DNA of 64,000 nucleotides from Paraburkholderia terricola (GTDB taxonomy: Bacteria; Pseudomonadota; Gammaproteobacteria; Burkholderiales; Burkholderiaceae), in NCBI RefSeq assembly GCF_900142195.1, contig NZ_FRAB01000001.1, positions 310,001 to 374,000 on the forward strand, in the 5' to 3' direction. The translations under genes and the position numbers were made by a program. The notes beneath the pieces are model-generated. The model had not been told where the DNA came from. It saw nothing but the letters and a program-made list of their open reading frames with translations, and ran no database searches. Shown here piece by piece: positions 17,660 through 26,939 of the stretch. The stretch's first letter is position 1. Each line of letters begins with the position of its first letter.

Positions 17660-20161
17660 TCAGCGCTTCTTGCGCGTCTGCGGTTTCGATGCCGGCTTGG
17701 CCGTGGCGCCGTGCTTCTTCGCCGCGCCGCGCGCGGCGCGCGCTTCCTGCACCGCCGCGGACTGCGCGGGCGCCGCCTTCTTGCGCCGCCCGACCGGCGC
17801 CGGCACGGCGCCTTCGATCGGCGGCAGCACGCGCACGCGTGCGCCGCCGTTTTCACCGGACGACTTGTCGGCGAGCGGCGTACGATTCACCGGCGGCTTG
17901 ATCGGCGTATCGCGCACGAGACGGAAATCGATCTTGCGCGCGTCGAGATCGACGCGGCTCACCTGCACGCGCACGCGATCCGACAGGCGATAACGAATGC
18001 CGGTGCGCTCGCCGCGCAACTCGTTCTTGATCTCGTCGTACTGGAAGTAGTCGGAGCCGAGTTCGGTGACATGCACGAGGCCCTCGATAAAGAGCGAATC
18101 GAGCTGCACGAAGATGCCGAACGACGTCACGCCGTTCACCATGCCGCCGTACTCCTCGCCGAGCTTGTCGCGCATGAAATAGCACTTCAGCCACGCTTCG
18201 ACGTCGCGCGAGGCTTCGTCGGCGCGGCGTTCGTTGGCCGAGCAATGCAGGCCGAGCTCTTCCCAGATCGCCACGTTGTTGCCGCGCACGCGGCCGCGCT
18301 TTTCGTCGTCGGCCTTTTGCATGGCGCGGGCACGCGGCGAGAGCGCCGTGTTCAATTCGATGCCTTGCGCCGGTTCGGGCTGGTACTTGCGGCCCTGCAG
18401 GATCGCGTAGATCGCGCGGTGCGTGAGCAGGTCGGGATAACGGCGAATCGGACTCGTGAAGTGCGCATACGCCTCATACGCGAGGCCGAAGTGACCGATG
18501 TTCTCCGGGCTGTAGACGGCCTGCTGCATCGAGCGCAGCAACATGGTTTGCAGCATGGGCGCGTCCGGCCGCTCGCGGATTTGCGCCATCAGCGCGGCGT
18601 AGTCGCTGGCGTGCGGCGTCTCGCCGCCGGCGAGCGTGAGGCCCATGCCGCGCAGGAAGGTGCGCAGGTTCTCGAGCTTCTCGGCGGTCGGGCCGGCGTG
18701 CACGCGGAACAGCCCCGGATGCTTGTTGCGCTTCAGGAAGTCGGCCGCGCAAACGTTCGCGGCCAGCATGCATTCCTCGATCAGCTTGTGCGCCTCGTTG
18801 CGGGTGCGCGGCACGATCTGCTCGATCTTGCCCTGCGCATTGCAGACGATGTAGGTCTCGGTCGTATCGAAGTCGATCGCGCCGCGTTTCTGGCGCGCCG
18901 CGAACAGCGACTTGTATACGCCGTAAAGATTCTGCAGTTGCGGCAGCAAGGCGGCCCGGCGCGCGGCCTCGGGACCCTTGGTGTTTTTCAGCACCGCGGC
19001 GACTTCGGTGTACGTGAGTCGCGCGGCCGAATGCATCACGCCGGGGTAGAACTGATACGCCTTCACTTCGCCGCGCGCGGTGACGATCATGTCGCACACC
19101 AGCACGCAACGGTCGACGTTCGGATTCAGCGAGCACAGGCCGTTGGAGAGCTTCTCCGGCAGCATCGGGATCACGCGGCGCGGGAAATACACCGAGGTGC
19201 TGCGTTCGATCGCGTCGGCGTCGAGCCCGCTTTTCGGGTGCACGTAGTGCGAGACGTCCGCGATCGCGACGATCAGGCGAAAGCCCTCGCCGCGGCCGAC
19301 CTGAACCGGCTCGCAGTACACCGCGTCGTCGAAGTCGCGGGCGTCCTCGCCGTCGATCGTGACGAGCGGCACGTCGCGCAGATCGATGCGATGACGCGCG
19401 TCGACCGGACGGACTTCGTCGGGCAGCTTCGATGCTTCGTCGAGCGCGGCCTGGCTGAACTCGTGCGGCACGCCGTATTTGCGCACCGCGATTTCGATTT
19501 CCATGCCGGGGTCGTCGATATCGCCGAGCACTTCCGCCACGCGGCCGAGCGGCTGCGAATGGCGGCTCGGGAAATCGGTCAGCTCGACCACCACCACCTG
19601 GCCGACCTTGGCCTTCTTGGTGTTCTGCGTGATCAGAATGTCGTGGCCGATACGTTTGTCTTCGGGCGCGACGATCAGCGCGCCGTTCTCGTTCAGCAGA
19701 CGGCCGATCACGCGCTTGTTTGCGCGGTCGGTCACCTCGACGATGTGCCCTTCCGGACGCCCGCGCCGGTCGTAGCCGACGATGCGCGCAAGCACGCGGT
19801 CGTTGTGCATGACCTTCTGCATTTCGCCGGTGGGCAGGAACAGATCGTCCTGGCCGTCGTCGCGAATCAGGAAGCCGTAACCGTCGCGATGGCCTTGCAC
19901 GCGGCCCGCCACGAAGTTCGACGGATGGGTCAACTGATAGAGATTGCGCTGATCGAGCCGGATCTGGCCGTCGCGCTCCATCGCGCCTAAGCGCTTGAAA
20001 AATCCCTCGCGCTCCTGGCGCTTGATCGACAATGCTTCGGCGATCTCGTTCGCGGCAAGCGGCGCTTCGCTCGTGCGCAGGACGCCCAGGATTTCTTCGC
20101 GGCTTGGGATCGGATACGGAAATTTGCTCAAGGGCTTGTCGATGGTTTTTTCTCGTTGCAT
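17660..20161 (-). CDS. rnr: Ribonuclease R
   Basis: 3'-5' exoribonuclease of 833 aa that degrades structured RNA. N-terminal winged helix and cold-shock domains (SREEILGVLRTSEAPLAANEIAEAL; GRVQGHRDGYGFL), central RNB nuclease with DARHRIDLRDVPLVTIDGEDARDFDDAVYCEP (catalytic Asp cluster), HYVHPKSGLDADAIERSTSVYFPRRVIPMLPEKLSN, HFTSPIRRYPDLLTHRAI, and an S1 domain (GGMVNGVTSFGIFVQLDSLFIEGLVHV). The tail is Lys/Arg-rich, as is normal for RNase R. Downstream rlmB probably shares its transcript. Confidence 0.97.
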   Translation of the reverse strand: MQREKTIDKPLSKFPYPIPSREEILGVLRTSEAPLAANEIAEALSIKRQEREGFFKRLGAMERDGQIRLDQRNLYQLTHPSNFVAGRVQGHRDGYGFLIRDDGQDDLFLPTGEMQKVMHNDRVLARIVGYDRRGRPEGHIVEVTDRANKRVIGRLLNENGALIVAPEDKRIGHDILITQNTKKAKVGQVVVVELTDFPSRHSQPLGRVAEVLGDIDDPGMEIEIAVRKYGVPHEFSQAALDEASKLPDEVRPVDARHRIDLRDVPLVTIDGEDARDFDDAVYCEPVQVGRGEGFRLIVAIADVSHYVHPKSGLDADAIERSTSVYFPRRVIPMLPEKLSNGLCSLNPNVDRCVLVCDMIVTARGEVKAYQFYPGVMHSAARLTYTEVAAVLKNTKGPEAARRAALLPQLQNLYGVYKSLFAARQKRGAIDFDTTETYIVCNAQGKIEQIVPRTRNEAHKLIEECMLAANVCAADFLKRNKHPGLFRVHAGPTAEKLENLRTFLRGMGLTLAGGETPHASDYAALMAQIRERPDAPMLQTMLLRSMQQAVYSPENIGHFGLAYEAYAHFTSPIRRYPDLLTHRAIYAILQGRKYQPEPAQGIELNTALSPRARAMQKADDEKRGRVRGNNVAIWEELGLHCSANERRADEASRDVEAWLKCYFMRDKLGEEYGGMVNGVTSFGIFVQLDSLFIEGLVHVTELGSDYFQYDEIKNELRGERTGIRYRLSDRVRVQVSRVDLDARKIDFRLVRDTPIKPPVNRTPLADKSSGENGGARVRVLPPIEGAVPAPVGRRKKAAPAQSAAVQEARAARGAAKKHGATAKPASKPQTRKKR

Positions 20162-20412
20162 GGACGTCGGTCGGCGATATGGCTCGGCTTAAGAAGCGTT
20201 GAAATTGCGCTTAAGTTGCACTTGCAATTGCACTGGAAAGACTGCTCGGGTCCGGCTCGTTCAAGGCTGAGTCCGACGGGCGTGTGCACCGTGCCAACGA
20301 ACTATGCGAGGCATTCTAACACCCGTCTCGCGCGCCTTGCGGCCCGTCAATAGTCGCTGCGGGGCGCATGCGGACGCACGGTCGCGTCGTTTAAGCGACT
20401 TTTGAGAAACAC

Positions 20413-20440
20413 TTGACAGGGGTGAATCTGTCGCTATAAT
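20413..20440 (+). promoter_or_regulatory. Consensus sigma-70 promoter for tRNA-Leu
   Basis: Perfect -35 TTGACA (20413-20418) and perfect -10 TATAAT (20435-20440) separated by 16 bp, 24 bp before the tRNA. A strong constitutive stable-RNA promoter. Confidence 0.93.
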
Positions 20441-20464
20441 GGCGTTCTTTGCTGTTCATCACCT

Positions 20465-20551
20465 GCCCAGGTGGCGAAATTGGTAGACGCACTAGGTTCA
20501 GGTCCTAGCGGTGGCAACACTGTGGAGGTTCGAGTCCTCTCTTGGGCACCA
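20465..20551 (+). tRNA. tRNA-Leu (anticodon CAG)
   Basis: 87-nt type II tRNA including encoded CCA. Acceptor stem GCCCAGG pairs with CTTGGGC; the anticodon stem CTAGG/CCTAG holds loop TTCAGGT, giving anticodon CAG (reads CUG). The variable arm GGTGGCAACACTG and TTCGAGTC T-loop are normal for Leu. The island integrase begins 153 bp downstream, so the 3' end is the probable attachment site. Confidence 0.97.
20530..20551 (+). other. Probable left attachment site (attL) at the tRNA 3' end
   Basis: Tyrosine integrases of this class use the T-arm/3' end of a tRNA gene as attB and regenerate the tRNA on insertion. The integrase here reads away from the tRNA and everything downstream is plasmid- or island-like. 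The exact core is inferred; I found no second copy of the tRNA 3' end in the window, so attR must lie beyond 64000. Confidence 0.6.
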
Positions 20552-20586
20552 ATAGTTGTTCCGGCGCAAGCCGGAGAAGTCCGAGG

Positions 20587-20620
20587 AACCCCGTAAGATC
20601 AATGTCTTACGGGGTTTTTT
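20587..20620 (+). terminator. Rho-independent terminator after tRNA-Leu
   Basis: AACCCCGTAAGA (20587-20598) pairs with TCTTACGGGGTT (20605-20616) around a 6-nt loop and runs into a T stretch. It ends the tRNA transcript and insulates the integrase gene. Confidence 0.9.
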
Positions 20621-20703
20621 GTTCTCTACAGTTCTCTTGCGTTCCACTGACATCGACCATTTTTGCGTATACTGTTGCGTATACCAGATTCGGGGGCAAA
20701 CCC

Positions 20704-21936
20704 ATGCCCAGACGCGTCGAACCGAAGTCAGAGTTAGTGTTCCGTGCCGCCAAACCGGGCGCCCGTTCCTACCTTCTCGCGGATGGAAACGGACTCGCCC
20801 TGAGGGTCCAGCCGAACGGCACCAAAACCTGGCTGTTCCGCTATCGACGACCGGGCACAGGCAAGGAGAACTTCCACAGCCTCGGCCCCTACCCGGATAT
20901 CACGCTCGCTGATGCCCGACGGTCGGCCGCTATCGCACGCAATCTCGTACGCGAAGGCATCGATCCGGTTGCATATCGCCAGGCCGAGTTCATCGCCCGC
21001 AAACGCGTGGCCGAAGGCGCCTTCCATCTCGTGGCCCAGCGCTGGCTCGACTTCAAACGCAAGGAGTGGGCGGACGAAACCTATCGGAAGGCGGAGTTTG
21101 TCGTGCGCGAATACCTGACTCCCGCACTCCGCAACAAGCCCATTTCGACGCTTGCCACGCCAGAGGTCAAGCCCGTACTTGAAGCGATTGCAGCTCATGC
21201 GCCTAACCTCGCGACCAAAGCACGGCAGTACGTCGGTGGAATCGTGACCTACGCCGTCCAGAACGGGCTGCGCGAAGATGGCGCAGCCTTGATACTGCGT
21301 GGCGTTGTGCCTCGCCACAGGAAAGGTCACATACCAGCGATCACCAGGCCTGCGGACATCGCTCCGCTCGTTCTTGCTATCGATGCTTACAAGTCGCCCA
21401 TCACCCGCGCCGCCCTCAAGCTCACCATGTTGACCGGCCTTCGCCCCGGCGTCGTTGCAGCGGTGCCGTGGACCGAGGTGAACCTCGAGACAGCTGAATG
21501 GCACGTTGCAGCCGAGCGAATGAAAATGCGGCACGATCACATCGTGCCATTGCCAAAGCAGGCCATCGCCGTCCTGAACGAATTGCAGTCACTCACCGGC
21601 AAGGGGCACTACGTCTTTCCCTCCCCTGCCCGCCAAAAGACTCCTCATTTGCATCGAGATGCATTGAGCAAAGCACTGCGAGAGATGGGCTTTCAAGGAA
21701 AGCACGCAACGCACGGTTTCCGGGGCATGCTTCGTACGGTCGGACGAGAACGGCTCGGTATGGATATCGATGTACTGGAAGCGCAACTGGCACACGCCAA
21801 ACGTGGCGATGTGCAAAAGGCCTACGATAGAACAACGTTTGACGATGATCGTCGCAGGGTCATGCAGGAGTGGGCCGACTATATCGATCGGCTAAGCATG
21901 CCAACGACGGAAGCAGGATCGAGCAAGCGGACCTGA
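20704..21936 (+). CDS. Tyrosine-type site-specific integrase (P4/ICE family)
   Basis: 410-aa recombinase that inserts and excises the element at tRNA-Leu. The N-terminal DUF4102-like arm-binding domain shows YLLADGNGLALRVQPNGTKTWLFRYRRPGTGKENFHSLGPYPDITLADAR; a SAM-like core-binding domain follows. The catalytic domain has Arg in LTGLRPG, His-x-x-Arg in HGFRG, LAH in EAQLAHAKRG and the nucleophile Tyr in KAYDRTTF, so the full tetrad is present and the enzyme looks active. I chose ATG 20704; the frame extends upstream only through the tRNA terminator. Confidence 0.95.
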   Translation: MPRRVEPKSELVFRAAKPGARSYLLADGNGLALRVQPNGTKTWLFRYRRPGTGKENFHSLGPYPDITLADARRSAAIARNLVREGIDPVAYRQAEFIARKRVAEGAFHLVAQRWLDFKRKEWADETYRKAEFVVREYLTPALRNKPISTLATPEVKPVLEAIAAHAPNLATKARQYVGGIVTYAVQNGLREDGAALILRGVVPRHRKGHIPAITRPADIAPLVLAIDAYKSPITRAALKLTMLTGLRPGVVAAVPWTEVNLETAEWHVAAERMKMRHDHIVPLPKQAIAVLNELQSLTGKGHYVFPSPARQKTPHLHRDALSKALREMGFQGKHATHGFRGMLRTVGRERLGMDIDVLEAQLAHAKRGDVQKAYDRTTFDDDRRRVMQEWADYIDRLSMPTTEAGSSKRT

Positions 21937-22782
21937 GCGGCATACCCACTCGATTGTCAATCCAACGGCTGGAGCCTCGTGTAGACGGCCTCTCCGTTTT
22001 TTGCCATTGCAACGATACCGCCAGCGATACCGAAAAATCTCGTCAGCACTTCTCGGCTTCCGGTGGAATGCAATAGAAGACAACGCCTCTTTTCTCACTC
22101 ACCTGTGGGGGAAAGGATACGTCAAAGCATTGGACAAACGTGATGCCGTTGCGAGTACCGTCAGGCTACTTCCGACGCGGCCCGCTCAAAGCCAACAGAT
22201 GCCGTGATATTCAAGGTCACGCACTTCCAACGTGCACCGTCATAGTGAGGAGAAGCATAGCGTATCGACACGTTCGCTGATTCGGCTGTCAACTGCCGCG
22301 CGTCAATCAAGATGAGAACTCTCATCCAGATCGTCGCGCCATAGTCAACCGCGGTTCGGACACGAGATCACGGGCGGCCGGCGGCGGCCCAATGCAGTCT
22401 ACCGTAGCCGCCCCATAACTGCCCCTCGATCCTCTATCGCGGCTTCCACGGTAGTACGGCCGTTCGAGCAATCGTGTCGGTCTCGATGTCCGGCTTAGAC
22501 TTGCCGCCGACACCGCCGTGCGCAACGCTGCCGCCGGTTCGGAGTGGTGGCGCATCTGCCCTGGCCCGCCACACAGGACGCCGACTATACTCGCGCAAAA
22601 GCAGTGGTGGGCCCGACGGCGGCCTTGATAGGATTGATCTTGCGCGATGACCGGGTCGAAGTTGGAGCCGTCAGCAAATGGAGGAAGTAGGTCCGCTCTA
22701 CTGCCGTCCGATGTCGAACTGCCACGTAGGCCAAAACCTTATAATTCTCGTCTGTCTACGAATTAGCAATTCGCTACGAGAA
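21937..22782. other. Intergenic ~850 bp after the integrase, no gene supported
   Basis: GC content and local composition change here towards the island. The short frames on both strands lack ribosome-binding sites or recognisable sequence. It may hold integrase arm-binding sites or promoters, but I saw no clear repeat set. Confidence 0.35.
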
Positions 22783-23415
22783 ATGATGAATCCGATGTTG
22801 CCGAGCAGGGAACAGTTTTTCCAAGATCCGGGAGGCTACAGCCGTTCGGGGTGGATGCGTTGGGCGATGATTGCGTCCATAAATGGCGCTGAGCTTGATC
22901 CTTCCAAACAGCCGACCAGTGAATACTTGAAGAATCCGCTGTTATGGCTGACACAGGCAGAAGCTATGTCGCAAGCCGCGCTCGTTTTAATTCGAACCGA
23001 GCCGTCCTTCGACAACTTACCAGCAGAAATGCGAGGCATTTGCGACAGTCAGTATTGTGCCGTTGCTCTCATGCTGGTTGGCTACAGTCTAGAGATATGC
23101 CTGAAGGCAATGATCATCGTTAAAGAAGGCGTTAAGGCGTATTCGGAAGCAGAGCGAAAGTATCTAAGCCATGACCTGAAGAAGCTCGCAACGTTCATTG
23201 TCGATCTCGACGTGAAGGATCTGGCAACTCTCGAACTGTTGACTCACTTCGTCGCGTGGGCCGGGCGATACCCTGATCCCGGAAGCCGGTATATTGACAA
23301 ACACGACATCGTCTTCGAGCTCGCCGAACAGAATCAAATCTCGGGACATGACCTCTTTAAGCTTGCCGCAAAGGTGATGGGCCACGTACGGAATCTTACG
23401 GAGCCACAGGGTTGA
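22783..23415 (+). CDS. HEPN-like hypothetical protein
   Basis: About 210 aa from ATG 22783 (an upstream frame to 22678 exists but is unsupported). Mostly helical. The stretch VALMLVGYSLEICLKAMIIVKEGV, followed by YLSHDLKKLATFIV and later LLTHFVAWAGRYPDPGS, resembles HEPN-type helical bundles in which a hydrophobic 'LEICLKAL' helix precedes an 'HDLxxL' helix. The catalytic Rx4-6H of RNase HEPNs is not clear. GC is lower than in the chromosome, consistent with transfer. Position at the edge of a conflict cluster fits a defence or toxin role, but this is inference. Confidence 0.5.
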   Translation: MMNPMLPSREQFFQDPGGYSRSGWMRWAMIASINGAELDPSKQPTSEYLKNPLLWLTQAEAMSQAALVLIRTEPSFDNLPAEMRGICDSQYCAVALMLVGYSLEICLKAMIIVKEGVKAYSEAERKYLSHDLKKLATFIVDLDVKDLATLELLTHFVAWAGRYPDPGSRYIDKHDIVFELAEQNQISGHDLFKLAAKVMGHVRNLTEPQG

Positions 23416-23464
23416 CCTTAAAGCGCAGTGAGCGTGTTCGTGCCCGACGAGGCAGCGGACCGCG

Positions 23465-24118
23465 CTATTCGGCAGGCTTGATTAGTTGGCATGCCAGTTT
23501 GGCGATCTCGCTTGCATCGAATTTGGATAGGTGATCAATAAGCGCAATCTTTTTCCCGATCCCATTTAAGGAGGTTCCCATAACTATGCCAACGCTATTT
23601 GCCGCATCTATCCAAAAACGATCATGGAATTCATCGGTAACAACGTCCTTGATCGAAATCTTTGGCGCAACGGCCTTCAGAACCGAATGCATAGGTGATC
23701 TCTTGCTCGCCTTACTACCGTTTGTGAAGAATGTCACAGAGCTAAGCTGCTCAGAGAGCGCAGACATCATTTTCCCAAAAAGGGCGACGCAATCAGGATC
23801 ATCCGAATAAAAATAGGGGTCTATAATGAAAAGATCTTTTACGCCATTCAGCTTTTTTACAAATTCAAGAACGATGTCCGCGATTTCATCTACATGAATC
23901 CCACCATGCATTACCGCATCGCAAGTCAGCGAAAAATTGAACAACGAGGAAATCCCGTTCTCAACAATATATTCACGAAAGTAATTGCGAGCGTTGATCG
24001 CATCAAACCTCGTGACGAGAAAATTCGAGAACTCTGGATGTCTGTATACCTCTTTGAGAAAATCCACAACATCTAAACCTTCCTTGTAGCTTTTAACATA
24101 AACAATGCCGGAGTCCAT
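23465..24118 (-). CDS. PLD-like domain protein (single HxD/K motif)
   Basis: 217-aa protein, clearly lower in GC than the chromosome. The N-terminal half contains a beta-strand/loop LFIIDPYFYSDDPDC, and the C-terminal half VVTDEFHDRFWIDAANSVGIVMGTSLNGIGKKIALI, which reads like a phospholipase-D superfamily motif (HDRFW...GTSLNGIGKK) with His and Lys available for catalysis. Such single-motif PLD proteins often form dimeric nucleases. GAAGGGA precedes the ATG. The adjacent upstream gene on the same strand is a ThsB-like TIR protein (177 bp gap). A defence effector role is plausible but inferred. Confidence 0.6.
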   Translation of the reverse strand: MDSGIVYVKSYKEGLDVVDFLKEVYRHPEFSNFLVTRFDAINARNYFREYIVENGISSLFNFSLTCDAVMHGGIHVDEIADIVLEFVKKLNGVKDLFIIDPYFYSDDPDCVALFGKMMSALSEQLSSVTFFTNGSKASKRSPMHSVLKAVAPKISIKDVVTDEFHDRFWIDAANSVGIVMGTSLNGIGKKIALIDHLSKFDASEIAKLACQLIKPAE

Positions 24119-24295
24119 AGTCCCTTCTTTATATTGTTGGTGTCGAAGTTTCAGTCTCTTGACAAGCCTCGGTGCGTAGAAAGCTCGAAGGCTCGATCCT
24201 TCAGTCGTCCGCGAGTAACGATCCAGTGAAGTTTCTGATGCGAGCCCTAGCGCTCAACTTTAGCGGCACGAGTTCCAACTCGGTCTATGAGACAA

Positions 24296-24877
24296 CTACT
24301 TCACCCAATTCGCAAAAGAGTCGTAGCCATCGTCAGTTGACCAGCAGTAGGTCTTGTAGCCTAGAGAAGACAGCGATACGGTCTTGCCCCAATGCCGCTC
24401 CGGCGCTTCCTGTTTGAGCTTGTATGCTCCAAACTCCGCAAACGGGATCCACTTGCTATCTTTCGCCTCCATCGGCTCGACGGACTTTCCGTCTGCACTA
24501 TATTTCAACGCAAGATAGTCAAAGGGATTTGGCCCGTTTGCCTTGATCTTCCCATCTTTCCCTTTAATCTGGTTGATGTGTACACCAAACACGTGATTTC
24601 CACGCCAGATGCTATAGAAGATTTCATAGCGAACCCAAGGACGAGCGTACGTCTGCGACCCGATTAGCACGCAGGTATTCGTCGTGTTTTCGAGGCCGTC
24701 GTGAATCAACTTTTTGAGCGAAGCGGTCCCCTTCTTCTTGCTCTCCTCCCAGATCGACGCATCGAAGAAACCTGCGTCCTCCCGGTCATCCTTTGCCACC
24801 CAATGATTACGGATGACGTTCGCGCGAAAGTCGATTACATCCTGATAGTGAAAGCTGAAAAATACTCTCTTTGCCAT
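24296..24877 (-). CDS. TIR-domain protein, ThsB-like (DUF1863)
   Basis: 193 aa from ATG 24877 (GGGGA 5 nt upstream; upstream TTG frame discarded). It is a near full-length match by eye to ThsB/DUF1863 TIR proteins: KRVFFSFHYQDVIDFRANVIRNHW, GFFDASIWEESKKKGTASLKKLIHDGLENT, TCVLIGSQTYARPWVRYEI and FGVHINQIKG. Glu85 in WVRYEI corresponds to the TIR catalytic glutamate used for NAD cleavage or cyclic-ADP-ribose formation. In Thoeris systems ThsB makes the signal that activates ThsA; no canonical ThsA gene is nearby, but a SLOG-patatin protein is directly upstream on the same strand. Confidence 0.85.
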   Translation of the reverse strand: MAKRVFFSFHYQDVIDFRANVIRNHWVAKDDREDAGFFDASIWEESKKKGTASLKKLIHDGLENTTNTCVLIGSQTYARPWVRYEIFYSIWRGNHVFGVHINQIKGKDGKIKANGPNPFDYLALKYSADGKSVEPMEAKDSKWIPFAEFGAYKLKQEAPERHWGKTVSLSSLGYKTYCWSTDDGYDSFANWVK

Positions 24878-25138
24878 GAATTTCCCCGTAGATTCGATAA
24901 CGTACATATCCACCAACGCAGACCAGAAGGTGGTCGACTTCGGTGGCGCCGCGCATTATAGAAACGCGCGCTCTGCGGCGTGGAGTCACCCGTATCTACA
25001 TCGACGCCGCCGAAACACTCCTGCCCTTTTTGGGTGCACCTGCTTCATGCTTCCAACCGTGGCTGCTTGATTTTTTCTGAAACATCAAAACCGAAATTAC
25101 ATGAACGCGGCCACCACGATTTGTCCAATCCGGGCTGA

Positions 25139-26755
25139 TCAGTATCTTTTCCAGTCGGGCGCATGCATGCCATCCAGAAACCGGGATCGAACGGATGCAA
25201 ACGAGTCCTTGCCTGCTTCGTTTCCCCTGGCTGCCATCTCGGCGATCGCCTCGGCATCATCGAGTTTGACCTCCATCGGAGTTTGCTGATTAACCCGGAG
25301 ATGGCGCGTCGGCCCCAGAAAGCTCTCCGCCAGGAGTAATGCGCCATGTTGCTGGGCGGCGAAGAAAAGGTCTGCGCCGTGCGACGCCCAACCCAACTTC
25401 CCTTTTCCGTACGAGTCTGTGAAGTCGGATTCGCTACTCAACGTACCGATACTCAGAACATCAATCCGGTCCATCGGAATTTTCAGATATCGCACGGATT
25501 CGGCCAGTGCCGGCAGAATCGGATTGTTTGCCCAAACACCGCCGTCCAGAAAAGCTTCGGGCACAATCGGTCCATTCCATTGCGAATCATCAAAATAGGT
25601 AGGCGCAGCTGACGAAGCCAGCGCGGCATCGACCGACGAAATATCCCGAAACGCAGTGCGGTCGGGACTGTGCGGCGTAACGAGGGCCTCGGCCTGACCA
25701 TGTTTTGCCCTTACTGTCGGGATGACGAGCCTGCAGGAAGACTCCGACATCTTTCGATCTTTATAGACTTCCTGCAGCAATCCACGCAGTGTCGAGGACT
25801 CGTGTTTCGAACGTAACCAGTGCCTCAGCGCTCTGTCTTTTGGGAAAATCTGCGGCCCCTTTTCCCGGTAAAAGCCCAGTATGTCGGCTGGCCTGATCCC
25901 CAACCCAAGACCAATGGCAAGAATGGCGCCGGTTGACGTTCCGGCCACCAGGTCGAAGTGGGACACCAGACTATTACCACCGCCGCTGCCGAGCATGTCA
26001 TCCCACTTCGCCAGAACGGCTGCGGTAAACGTTCCGCGCAATCCGCCCCCGTCGAGCGCAAGGATTCTGAAATTGCGTCCCCTCTCGACGCTGCGCCGCA
26101 CCAGGGGCAGGCGCTTTAACTGGTTGACAATTGAACCGACGATGCTCTCAACGGAAGTTTCATGCGCAATCTTCCTGTTTTCTTCGTCGGGCAGCCCGTT
26201 TTGCAGGCTCGACAGCAATCCCGGATTGTCGTTTAGGTAGCTCGAGATGGCGCCGCCAAAGCCAGCGACGACAAAGCCGGGCTTGCCGAGATCAAGCATC
26301 GCATCGAGCTCGGTCGGAACGCCGGCCTTGGCCTTGTTTGTATCCCACCATCTTCCACCCACGCAGACCACGACGTCGGATCGCTCCGCCATCCAGTCGC
26401 GCATCGGAGTCAGCTCGCCGCCATGCTCGCCCTCCGCCTCGGCAGGCACCACCTGGACCACAGCGAATTGCCGCTGCCCTTCTATCTCCTCAATCTGCTC
26501 AGGGGTCTGGGCAAACTTCTGCGCGCGCACAAGCGTCAAGGCGCCGACTTCTCCGCCGGCGTCAATAAACGCCCGCGCGGCTTCTTCCAATGGTTTGGTA
26601 AAGCTCGGATGACTGCCGTGAATAACGGCGCCTCCCTCATTGAATATCGTCGTACATAGCCGTTTGACGAATAGACATATTTCCTCATTGTGCGTGTCCG
26701 GGACAGATCCCGAAAGATGAACACGTACGCCTGCAAGAGGTTGCCTGGAAGCCAT
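25139..26755 (-). CDS. SLOG-patatin fusion: putative signal-gated phospholipase effector
   Basis: 538 aa. Residues 8-180 look like a SLOG Rossmann-type nucleotide/ADP-ribose sensor: VRVHLSGSVPD, GGAVIHGSHPSF, LTPMRDWMAERSDVVVCVGGRWWDTN. Residues 228-430 are a patatin phospholipase: ILALDGGGLRG at 231-241, nucleophile elbow GTSTG with Ser274, and the catalytic Asp404 in DGG. Thus both halves of the Ser-Asp dyad are intact. No membrane span, so a soluble enzyme that could attack membrane lipids when activated. AGGA lies 7 nt before ATG. Its neighbours are three TIR proteins and a free SLOG protein. The effector role is inferred by analogy to CapV and SLOG-bearing ThsA. Confidence 0.82.
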   Translation of the reverse strand: MASRQPLAGVRVHLSGSVPDTHNEEICLFVKRLCTTIFNEGGAVIHGSHPSFTKPLEEAARAFIDAGGEVGALTLVRAQKFAQTPEQIEEIEGQRQFAVVQVVPAEAEGEHGGELTPMRDWMAERSDVVVCVGGRWWDTNKAKAGVPTELDAMLDLGKPGFVVAGFGGAISSYLNDNPGLLSSLQNGLPDEENRKIAHETSVESIVGSIVNQLKRLPLVRRSVERGRNFRILALDGGGLRGTFTAAVLAKWDDMLGSGGGNSLVSHFDLVAGTSTGAILAIGLGLGIRPADILGFYREKGPQIFPKDRALRHWLRSKHESSTLRGLLQEVYKDRKMSESSCRLVIPTVRAKHGQAEALVTPHSPDRTAFRDISSVDAALASSAAPTYFDDSQWNGPIVPEAFLDGGVWANNPILPALAESVRYLKIPMDRIDVLSIGTLSSESDFTDSYGKGKLGWASHGADLFFAAQQHGALLLAESFLGPTRHLRVNQQTPMEVKLDDAEAIAEMAARGNEAGKDSFASVRSRFLDGMHAPDWKRY

Positions 26756-26939
26756 TGTGATGTCCTGTTGATGAGCGGTTGGTTTGACGAACCGGTCGCC
26801 GCAGCGCTGCCGACGACAACCACGCAGTCGTGTCGGGGGGACGGCGAGGCCAGGTCGTCATCGATTGCAGGGAAAGCTGCAACATGGACGCGAGCTTCGT
26901 CTGTCGAGCAACCCCGTATTCGGCAAGGGAAGTAACGGG

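Noticed and set aside
17612..19990. 792-codon open frame on the + strand opposite rnr
   Set aside because: It is an antisense shadow: Arg/His/Asp-rich with no family sequence, while rnr on the minus strand has all RNase R domains.
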